This document shows, in pieces, positions 7,685-14,721 of a stretch of 64,000 nt of DNA. The notes beneath the pieces are model-generated. The model was not told where the DNA came from, did no database searches, and saw nothing but the letters and a program-made list of their open reading frames with translations. Origin of the DNA: Polyangia bacterium (GTDB lineage: Bacteria; Myxococcota_A; Polyangia; Nannocystales; Nannocystaceae); the NCBI GenBank assembly GCA_030429545.1, contig JAUIFF010000010.1:244507-308506 (forward strand), in the 5' to 3' direction. The translations under genes were made by a program, and so were the position numbers. How positions within the stretch are numbered: position 1 is the stretch's first letter; every line of letters begins with the position of its first letter.

Positions 7685-10177
7685 TTAGCCGCTTTGTGCC
7701 AACGCTTCCGCGAGCATCAACTCCGCGATATAGCGGCCCTCACTGTTTGGGGCGACCAGTCGCCAACGGTTGAGTCCGAGCTGAAGTAGTGTCACCGCCT
7801 GTTGCAGCGCTTGCCGATCGTCGTCCTCTGTTAGGGCATACAGCGCAATCCCGGCCTGGGAAAACCCCTCGGCGGCTGCGCGGTTAGGGATATTTGGTGT
7901 ATGCACATCTTCTTGCACCGCTTTGATGAGGTCCCGGGTCTCGGTTTCCAGCTTTTGCTGCCCGGTGTAAACGAGGCCAACAGCTGCTGCGCTGAGGCGA
8001 ATACCCGGCAGTTTCGACCTGAGTGCGGGCTCCAACACCTCTAGGGTCTGTGGGTCACCCGCATCACTCCTGATGATTGCGAGATTGAGTGCGAGTTTTT
8101 CGCGAACGATCAATGGAGCATCCCCAAAGTTCTCCTCAATTATGGCTCGGGCGCGGGAGAAGAGTTTCTGGGCCTGTTCCGATTCGCCGGCGTCGTAGCG
8201 GACAGCCCCTAGGTTGACGAGCGCTTCGACCTCACGCAAGACATACTGATGGCCCGAACCGAGTTGGGCGAGAGCCCGTTGGTGTGCATCTGCGGCGTCG
8301 TCCAGCCTGCCCTGGAGTCGGGCGAAGAGCCCGGCAGCTTCATGGTACTCGTACTTGCGGAGTGCTTGGTCCTGACCGACGCGGGCAAGGGCTGCTTTTG
8401 CATCGGACAAGGTGCGCTTGGTCGACTCGGGGTCCTCGAGATCCTGTGCGTAAATCTTTGCGGCAAATAGTTTGGCGTCGAGGTAGAGGAGATCAAGTTT
8501 GCAGGCGAACGCGTGGCGGGCAGCCCGGTTGATGTTGTCGATTGCCGCGGGGTTTTCCTGCTCCCCCTGAAGGTGTCCGAGTCGATAAAAAACCGCGGCG
8601 AGTTCGGCCGCGTAGGCAGGGTCGCTACAGCGGGCAGCGGACGCCTGTGCAGAATTCAGGGCGTCGTTGAGGAGCTGCTGACTTGTCGGGTAGGCACCGG
8701 TTCGTTCGAGCTCGAGTGCGCGTTCGAGCTTGCCCTGTATTGAGGGACGAACCTCGGCAAGTGGGCTTTGACACCCGTCCGCGAGCTCGCCAATCGTCTC
8801 GAGAAGGCCTGGAATGTGTGGAACGAAGTTCGCGTCTGCGGACGCAATCTGGGTGACGCGCTCGGGCAATCGCGACGACCACCGTTCGAGACAAGCTTCG
8901 CGCGCCGATGTTTTTGCGTTGCGTTGGTTTCGCTGCAGTGTGCAAACCTCATACTTTTGAGCGGACCACTCCTCGGTCGCGCGGTCGAGTCTCTGCGCCG
9001 CGTACTCGCCGAGTTGTGGATAGCCGAGGGCGGTCAGGTGTGAGCGTACCCCATCGCGTTTTGGCACCCACACCTGTGAAATCGCAGCTCCGGCGTCGCG
9101 ACACGGGTCTTTGTAGCCAAACAATAGTAGTGCCACGGACAAAGCTGCACTGAAAAAAAGTGTAGTTACAAATATTTTTTGAAGTTTGCGCCGTCGAACA
9201 GGTGCGGCCTTAATCGTCCGCAGGAGGATCGATAGCTCCGGGTAACGTGCATCGGGGCTTTGTGCGAGGCCCCGCCGAAGGATAGGGAACAACCATCTCG
9301 GCAGGTTTGCCGGTCGCCGGTCAAGGGATGCAGACGTCGGGCGGCTGCCGACAACGGCCTCCCATAGGGAGGCGCAAAACGAGTACTGATCGCTGCGAGC
9401 GTCGGCGGCTTCGCCCCGCTGCTGTTCTGGCGACCAGTAGCCAGGGGTACCGATCGCTCCCCGGGTACGTATCGAGTTTTCAGATTGCGGGTCTGCGAGT
9501 TTTTCGGGAGGGATAGGAAAGTCGGCGCCAGCCAAGCCGAAGTCACACACGACCGCCTTAGACGTTGGACCCGACTCGTCAACCATGACATTACTCGGTT
9601 TGAAGTCGCGGTGCACGAGACCTTCGGCATGGGCCGCGGCCAAGCCTTCGCCAGCTTCAATGTACATGCATATGATATCTGCTAGGGTCTTTTTCTTCTG
9701 CCACTCGCCGAGCTCTTGGCCGTTGACGAGGTCTGTCGCCAGCAACAACTCGCCATTTTGTGCCTCGACAAGATCGTGGATGGTAAGGACGTGATCGTGT
9801 TTGATCTTCGCGAGGGCCAGGGCCTCTCGCTTCAGTCGCTGCTCTCGGATGCGTTTGTTGCGGTCGCCCACCCGCACGGCTTTGAGGGCGACCTTCCGAC
9901 CCAGTTTTTTATCGACCGCGCGAAAGACACATCCCATCGCTCCGCGGCCAACGACATCGACAACAAAAAACCGTCCCGCGGAATCGACGGGCACCGAGGG
10001 GGGCGCTGCGCGGAGCCCGATCGAGTACTGCGTCTGCTCGAGCTCGAGTTGTTCAGCTAGGCTCCGGTTCGCTTCGCGTCCTGTCGTCATACTGACTTCG
10101 GAGCATGATGGATCGAAGGTGTCGGGGTTGTCTAGGCCAGGCTCGGCCCGGGTTATCGCTGTCAAAAACATCCTCAT
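7685..10177 (-). CDS. Ser/Thr protein kinase with transmembrane and TPR regions (cascade kinase)
   Basis: The Hanks-type kinase domain covers about residues 65-330: glycine loop GRGAMGCVFRA, VAIK-type lysine in KVALKAV, catalytic loop VHRDFKPSNV, DFG motif CDFGLAG and APE-like GTPGYWSPEQ. One transmembrane helix follows (VTTLFFSAALSVALLLFG), then roughly 450 residues of TPR-like helices. It diverges from the caspase gene 76 bp away. A kinase is among the proteins of the Haliangium SAVED-CHAT/PCaspase cascade, so this is likely a regulated substrate or relay. The start may be ATG 10177 or ATG 10090 (MTTGREANRS); neither has a strong SD. Confidence 0.85.
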   Translation of the reverse strand: MRMFLTAITRAEPGLDNPDTFDPSCSEVSMTTGREANRSLAEQLELEQTQYSIGLRAAPPSVPVDSAGRFFVVDVVGRGAMGCVFRAVDKKLGRKVALKAVRVGDRNKRIREQRLKREALALAKIKHDHVLTIHDLVEAQNGELLLATDLVNGQELGEWQKKKTLADIICMYIEAGEGLAAAHAEGLVHRDFKPSNVMVDESGPTSKAVVCDFGLAGADFPIPPEKLADPQSENSIRTRGAIGTPGYWSPEQQRGEAADARSDQYSFCASLWEAVVGSRPTSASLDRRPANLPRWLFPILRRGLAQSPDARYPELSILLRTIKAAPVRRRKLQKIFVTTLFFSAALSVALLLFGYKDPCRDAGAAISQVWVPKRDGVRSHLTALGYPQLGEYAAQRLDRATEEWSAQKYEVCTLQRNQRNAKTSAREACLERWSSRLPERVTQIASADANFVPHIPGLLETIGELADGCQSPLAEVRPSIQGKLERALELERTGAYPTSQQLLNDALNSAQASAARCSDPAYAAELAAVFYRLGHLQGEQENPAAIDNINRAARHAFACKLDLLYLDAKLFAAKIYAQDLEDPESTKRTLSDAKAALARVGQDQALRKYEYHEAAGLFARLQGRLDDAADAHQRALAQLGSGHQYVLREVEALVNLGAVRYDAGESEQAQKLFSRARAIIEENFGDAPLIVREKLALNLAIIRSDAGDPQTLEVLEPALRSKLPGIRLSAAAVGLVYTGQQKLETETRDLIKAVQEDVHTPNIPNRAAAEGFSQAGIALYALTEDDDRQALQQAVTLLQLGLNRWRLVAPNSEGRYIAELMLAEALAQSG

Positions 10178-10253
10178 ATTAGGATGGTCTGAAAAAAAAC
10201 AGCTTCGATCGGCCGATCGTTCCGGTTCGTGAGACGACTAGTAGATTGAGGAC
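10169..10253. promoter_or_regulatory. Divergent promoter region kinase/caspase with 14-bp perfect palindrome
   Basis: CGATCGGCCGATCG at 10206-10219 is a perfect palindrome 35 bp before the caspase ATG. A smaller inverted repeat, CATCCT-N6-AGGATG (10169-10186), encloses the kinase ATG at 10177. The palindrome suits a dimeric regulator that controls both operons. Confidence 0.5.
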
Positions 10254-12077
10254 ATGGAAACTCCTACACAAACCCGGCGTCATGCTTTGTTGTTGACGGG
10301 CTCGACATCGGGCCTGACAGGCACTGCAAATGACCTCCGGCTGATCTCACACGAACTGGAAAAACACGGTTTTAACATCCAAAGGTGTGTCGGCAATGCG
10401 GCGACCCGCGCCGGTATTTTGCACAGCCTAGAGACGTTCTCGCGGCATGTCCGTACCGATGACACCGTCGTAATCTACTATTCCGGCCACGGCGGGCAGT
10501 GCTCATTTACCCCCGACGGTGCGAACGGGCGTCGCCGGAGTATTTGGTGGTACATTTCTACCGCGGACGAAGGTCGAGATCCTACGGAGTTTACTGGCGT
10601 ACTGGGTCTCGAACTCTCGCTGTCGATCTCGGCGCTTGCACGCGTGACCCGCAATCTCACCGTAATACTCGACTGTTGTTTTTCGGAGGTCACAGTCCGC
10701 ACTGATGCAGTCGTTAAGGGGCATAAAATGTCCACTTTTTGCCGACCGAAGTTTCTTGGAGACATTGTCGAACGACTACAGGAAACCCGCTCGCTACTCG
10801 CCCCAGAAAGTCACCCCGACATCGTTCGTGTCGTCGCAAGCAGTCCCGAAAAACCTGCATTCGAGGCTCACGTGACGGGTATTGGAACCGTGAGCTTGCT
10901 GACCTACGAGCTCTGCCGGGCGTTAGCAGCATGCCAGACGGCTCTGATTCCGTGGTTTGTCATCATGAAAATGATCCAGGGCCGGTTGCAGCAGGTCCAT
11001 ACCCAAGGGCAACGAGCACAACTCGTCGGCCCGCACGGTCGAATTCCGTTTACCGAAACAGAGCTCAGTACTGCAGAGCTTGGTATGGTGTGTCAGCACC
11101 GGGACCTGACAGTCGACTTTGATATCGGACGCCTCCACGGTATCGAGCTCGGCACTTGCGTTCGACTTGTCGAGCCCTGCGACGCCAAAGAAATAGCAAC
11201 TGCAAGGATTTTGGAAGTTGGAGACACGTGGTCCCGTGGCAGGTTGCAGGATGCGGTCGACATCCCCAACCCATGCTGTGGCTTCCCCGAGAAACATCCG
11301 ACCCAGCTCGCTGTATTCGTGCCAAGTAGCCTGCCACGGTTGCGCAGCTTCGTTTCGCATGCTCCCCGCTTGCGGTTGACGCAAACGCCCACTCAATCGC
11401 GGTACCGCGTCGATAGGTTTGGCACCATGATGCAGCTCGCGGACGCCGACGGCCCACTGTCGCCACCCCGGCCGATTCAACCGTTTGGCGCGATCGACAT
11501 GGCGGACTGGTTGTCGGCAATCGCCCGCGCAGATCGGACGTACTCGGTCATTGCCGAACAGGGGCAACGCCCTCTTCTTGCGGTACAGACGGAAATCGTC
11601 GTCGCCCAACAAAATAGCGAACAACAGCGACTACGTCCACAGGGGGATGTTGTTGTGGAGGGCTCGCGGATGTGGTTTTCACTGCGGAATACTGCGAAAC
11701 GCGGTGGGCTGACGGTATTTGTCAATCTTCTCGAGTTCGGTGTTTCCAAAACACTACAAATTGTCAATCAGTCGCAGCCAGCTGGTATCGAACTATCGCC
11801 AAACCGAGAAGTTACACTAGGCAATCGCCTGGGGATGCCCAAGGGGTTGCAGGTCGCGTGGCCGACTTCCGTTACCCGAGAACATATGCGTGCTGTCACG
11901 ATCGCCGTTGTGATGTCGACACAACCGCTGGATCTCCGAGGGATGTGCAGCTCTCAGACTCGCTCGATCTTCGAAAGCGGGGTGCGAGGAGAAGGTTCCG
12001 CACAGCCACCGAAAGCCCAGCAGATGGTCTGGAATGCCACGTGTTTTACCTATTTTCTAGAACCCAAGTCGCCCTGA
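10254..12077 (+). CDS. Caspase-like protease (peptidase C14 family), CBASS-linked PCaspase-type
   Basis: The N-terminal caspase fold starts at HALLLTGSTSGL, with catalytic His79 in VVIYYSGHGGQ and Cys142 in LTVILDCCFSE. The remaining ~400 residues hold a mixed beta-rich region with no recognised domain, probably substrate recognition or an inhibitory part. It starts the operon caspase/CD-NTase/HORMA/TRIP13. In the Haliangium ochraceum type III-B system a caspase-like protease (PCaspase) is activated by SAVED-CHAT cleavage and then cuts many proteins; this gene has the same fold, and a SAVED-CHAT gene sits 4 kb away. Predicted role: executioner protease of abortive infection. Confidence 0.87.
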   Translation: METPTQTRRHALLLTGSTSGLTGTANDLRLISHELEKHGFNIQRCVGNAATRAGILHSLETFSRHVRTDDTVVIYYSGHGGQCSFTPDGANGRRRSIWWYISTADEGRDPTEFTGVLGLELSLSISALARVTRNLTVILDCCFSEVTVRTDAVVKGHKMSTFCRPKFLGDIVERLQETRSLLAPESHPDIVRVVASSPEKPAFEAHVTGIGTVSLLTYELCRALAACQTALIPWFVIMKMIQGRLQQVHTQGQRAQLVGPHGRIPFTETELSTAELGMVCQHRDLTVDFDIGRLHGIELGTCVRLVEPCDAKEIATARILEVGDTWSRGRLQDAVDIPNPCCGFPEKHPTQLAVFVPSSLPRLRSFVSHAPRLRLTQTPTQSRYRVDRFGTMMQLADADGPLSPPRPIQPFGAIDMADWLSAIARADRTYSVIAEQGQRPLLAVQTEIVVAQQNSEQQRLRPQGDVVVEGSRMWFSLRNTAKRGGLTVFVNLLEFGVSKTLQIVNQSQPAGIELSPNREVTLGNRLGMPKGLQVAWPTSVTREHMRAVTIAVVMSTQPLDLRGMCSSQTRSIFESGVRGEGSAQPPKAQQMVWNATCFTYFLEPKSP

Positions 12078-12099
12078 GCACTCAGGAGTAGAAGTCAAG

Positions 12100-13101
12100 A
12101 TGTTTTCGCAGAAGAGTCGCCTACACGCACGAATTGGTTCCTTTGTCGATTGGATCCGAACTGAGAAATCACGGGAGTCGAACATTCGTGCACAAACCGA
12201 AGAAATACGAAAGCGAGTGCGTGGACGTGCCGAAAAGGATGGCCTCGTGATTCGCTCGACACCTTGGAGTGGCTCTTTTGCCAAAAAAACAGGACTTCGT
12301 CGGCATATGGTCGGAAAACACCCCGTTGAGGGGCAGGACGTCGACCTCCCATTTGTCGTCAGTCCAAAGACGGCAGAGGATGAGACTCTCACATCACTAC
12401 TTGACCGTTTTGATACCTACCTTGGCCACTCCTATCCCGACACGACGCGCGAACGGACGAAGAGCTCGGTCAAGATGTCATTCGTCGGTACGAAGTTGAA
12501 CTACGATGTCGTTCCACTACTGGCGACTGACGATGATCAGCGGCAAATCCTTATCCGCAGCGACGGTGAGCGGCGGGAAACATCGGTCCAAGCTCATATC
12601 TCATTTATCAAATCCCGAACGGGGATGAGCGGGCAACAAAAAGGGCGCGTCAAATTCAATGAAATGGTTCGTCTGTTCAAATGGTGGCGGGAGGTTCAAT
12701 TCGAAGGCGAGTGCGACACCTATACCTCAATGCTGCTGGGGTTGCTGTGCTCCCATGCATTTGATGAGCTGGGTGTTGAGCGCACCTACCAAGAAACGCT
12801 GGTGAAGTGGTTTGCCAAGCTCGCCCACGACGTCGAGCATCGCAAGGCTATCTACTTTTCCGACTTTGTTATCTGGGACGATCCACCGACATCATCGGTA
12901 TGGTCGGTGATCGATCCGGTTTCACAAACAAATAACATTGCGGGACATCTCTCGCGGGCCGAGGTCGACGTGCTCGCGCACCTACTTGCCCAGGGGCGTG
13001 ACGACATGTTGCAGGCTATCGCCGTACCCGACGATGAAGAGGACCGGGCAGTTTCACAGCTCGAGCGGCTCTTTGGTCGTCCAATTGTTCACAATAGCTG
13101 A
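12100..13101 (+). CDS. CD-NTase (CBASS cyclic oligonucleotide synthase)
   Basis: The 333-residue protein has the nucleotidyltransferase signature SGSFAKKT (about 57-64) followed by GQDVDLPF, giving metal-binding Asp80 and Asp82, with a third Asp136 in KLNYDVVPL. The C-terminal half matches the helical OAS/CD-NTase domain (KFNEMVRLFKWWRE). A clear SD (CAGGAG) precedes ATG 12100. CD-NTases that work with HORMA and TRIP13 partners (type III CBASS, clades C and D) commonly make cyclic tri-AMP, which would suit the SAVED sensor upstream. The ligand itself cannot be read from the sequence. Confidence 0.92.
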   Translation: MFSQKSRLHARIGSFVDWIRTEKSRESNIRAQTEEIRKRVRGRAEKDGLVIRSTPWSGSFAKKTGLRRHMVGKHPVEGQDVDLPFVVSPKTAEDETLTSLLDRFDTYLGHSYPDTTRERTKSSVKMSFVGTKLNYDVVPLLATDDDQRQILIRSDGERRETSVQAHISFIKSRTGMSGQQKGRVKFNEMVRLFKWWREVQFEGECDTYTSMLLGLLCSHAFDELGVERTYQETLVKWFAKLAHDVEHRKAIYFSDFVIWDDPPTSSVWSVIDPVSQTNNIAGHLSRAEVDVLAHLLAQGRDDMLQAIAVPDDEEDRAVSQLERLFGRPIVHNS

Positions 13102-13110
13102 GGAACGAAA

Positions 13111-13587
13111 ATGACATCAACACAAACAATCACCACGACCGCGACCGCGGCTCGTGTGCGGAAGGTATTACATGAGGTTTTCGTCGATCTCCTCGGGCTC
13201 TCGACCTTCGGGGTTGTCGACCAGGAGGACGTGAATCGCTGGGTTGATGACCTGCAGTACATGTTGACTGCTGGGGCGCTCTCCTCGTTTGAGCTCCGGG
13301 CGTACCGCGGATCGACTGTTATCGACGCCTGGAGGTACACGGTTTCCGATGATGGTAGTTTGTCCACAGGTGAGCGCGGCGGGGGGATTGATTCCTATTC
13401 GTTGAGAACAGCCACAAAGGTGACCGTTGCGATACAAAAGCGCAACGGCCTTACCCGGCGAGTCCTCGCGGAGATCGAGAGTCGCGGGTGGACACGAACT
13501 GTTGAAAGCCTAGCATTTCCGACGACGGAACGCCGGGTATACGCCGCGGACGGGTATGGCCTCATCCGTGAAAAATATAGACTCTGA
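13111..13587 (+). CDS. Bacterial HORMA-domain protein (CBASS Cap7-type)
   Basis: The 158-residue protein lies between the CD-NTase (9 bp downstream of it) and a TRIP13-like ATPase, which is the canonical type III CBASS order. Features consistent with bacHORMA family proteins are the N-terminal helix RVRKVLHEVFVDLLG, an alternating strand region (SSFELRAYRGSTVIDAWRY) and the C-terminal YGLIREKY. In known systems the HORMA protein, once bound to a phage-derived peptide, activates the cyclase, and TRIP13 resets it. The family call leans on context as well as on weak motif similarity. Confidence 0.83.
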   Translation: MTSTQTITTTATAARVRKVLHEVFVDLLGLSTFGVVDQEDVNRWVDDLQYMLTAGALSSFELRAYRGSTVIDAWRYTVSDDGSLSTGERGGGIDSYSLRTATKVTVAIQKRNGLTRRVLAEIESRGWTRTVESLAFPTTERRVYAADGYGLIREKYRL

Positions 13588-13602
13588 TCTTTGGAGGATA
13601 AC

Positions 13603-14472
13603 ATGACGACGATTCTGTACCCTGCTCCAGCAGCGAAGCGCGCGTGGGAAAATCTCATTGGGCTCGATCAACAAAAACAACTCGCCCTAGAAAACCTCGA
13701 ATTGGTCCTCGAGCCAAACAAGTTTCAAGCCTGGGCGAACAAACACCATGGGCGTAATTTTTACCTCGCGCAACGAACCTTGCAGGCATCCGCGCTGCTG
13801 ATTTTTACCGGTGACGTCGGGTGTGGAAAAACCGCGCTCGCGTTGACAGTGGGGCAGGCACTCGCCGTCAAACTCAACTGCCCAATCAGTATGTTTGTCG
13901 CACCATCGAATCTGCGCGGCCATGGACTCGTCGGACAACTCTCGGGCCGGATCTCGGAGATTTTTGCCCAGGCACGGGCGGCCATTCCCAAACGCGGTCA
14001 CGGGCTCTTGTTGATTGACGAGGGCGACAGCATTGCCACCAGTCGCGAGCAACTCCAAGCCCACCATGAGGACCGGGCCGGTGTAAATGCACTGATCCGT
14101 GAAGTCGATGAGTCGGCCGAGAACTCGCAACGCTTGGCGGTGATCCTCGCTACAAATCGGGGAAACGCACTGGATCCCGCACTGCTTCGCCGGGCCATAC
14201 ATGTCGTGACATTTGCTCGCCCAACTGGCGAGCAACTCCGGGCGCTATGGCAACATCTCCTTCAGGGGATCAAGCACCGGGGTTCACAGCTCGATGCGCT
14301 GATGCGAGGACATGGGGACGGCGTCTATTCGACCTCGGACATCATTCACCGCGTGGGGCGAATGGCCATGCTGACAGCCTACAAAGCCGGACGGAAACTC
14401 ACCGTTGATGACTTCTTACAGGCGATCCAAGTTATCAAACCGACCCCGGTGTTTTCGGGAGTCCGAGCATAG
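13603..14472 (+). CDS. TRIP13/Pch2-like AAA+ ATPase (CBASS Cap6-type)
   Basis: The true start is ATG 13603 behind a GGAGG SD; a TTG 12 bases earlier in the same frame is inside the SD region. The 289-residue AAA+ protein has Walker A GDVGCGKT (70-77), Walker B GLLLIDEGDS (Asp139, Glu140), a sensor-1 Asn in VILATNRG and an arginine pair in DPALLRRAIH. In type III CBASS this ATPase remodels and switches off the HORMA activator. It follows the HORMA gene by 15 bp. Confidence 0.9.
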   Translation: MTTILYPAPAAKRAWENLIGLDQQKQLALENLELVLEPNKFQAWANKHHGRNFYLAQRTLQASALLIFTGDVGCGKTALALTVGQALAVKLNCPISMFVAPSNLRGHGLVGQLSGRISEIFAQARAAIPKRGHGLLLIDEGDSIATSREQLQAHHEDRAGVNALIREVDESAENSQRLAVILATNRGNALDPALLRRAIHVVTFARPTGEQLRALWQHLLQGIKHRGSQLDALMRGHGDGVYSTSDIIHRVGRMAMLTAYKAGRKLTVDDFLQAIQVIKPTPVFSGVRA

Positions 14473-14519
14473 TTTCAGCATAAAACAGCATCTTTCTAAC
14501 CCACAACCAAGGAGAAATC

Positions 14520-14708
14520 ATGACAAAAATACGCTACAAAACCGGTCAGCGATGTCCGGCGACGGGAATCTATGTCTTTGACGGCTACGTGCGATTTCGA
14601 CAACATACGCCGACTGCCGAGGAGCAGAGAATCCCACTTGACCGGGGAGACACCTTTCCACCTATTCGCTCGAGACCGCCGGCGGCGGCGTGGTGGGTTC
14701 GGGCGTAA
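14520..14708 (+). CDS. Small protein of CBASS operon, YjzC-like
   Basis: A 62-residue ORF with a good SD (AAGGAG, 6 nt before the ATG) 47 bp after the TRIP13 gene, on the same strand. The pattern YKTGQRCPATGIYV... IPLDRGDTFPP ending in a Trp-rich tail resembles the small YjzC-type family, which shares the K-TGQ-P-(N/T)GIY and GD-FP elements. Its role in CBASS is unknown; it could be a chaperone, an inhibitor or an unrelated passenger. It is convergent with the CHAT-STAND gene, 13 bp from its stop. Confidence 0.68.
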   Translation: MTKIRYKTGQRCPATGIYVFDGYVRFRQHTPTAEEQRIPLDRGDTFPPIRSRPPAAAWWVRA

Positions 14709-14721
14709 CGGCTATCGCTAG

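Noticed and set aside
9655..9675. Further copy of the ATGTACATGCATA motif inside the cascade kinase gene
   Set aside because: It codes for a conserved kinase segment (MYIEAGEGLAAAH) and lacks the CGGCAAAACC half, so it is likely coincidence.
12100..14472. Type II CBASS (Cap2/Cap3) or a NucC effector
   Set aside because: No E1/E2 or JAB-type gene and no NucC-like nuclease is present; the regulators are HORMA/TRIP13, which is type III.
3585..14708. Type III CRISPR-Cas locus as in Haliangium
   Set aside because: No Cas10, Cmr genes or repeat array were found anywhere in the window; the cyclase present is a CD-NTase.
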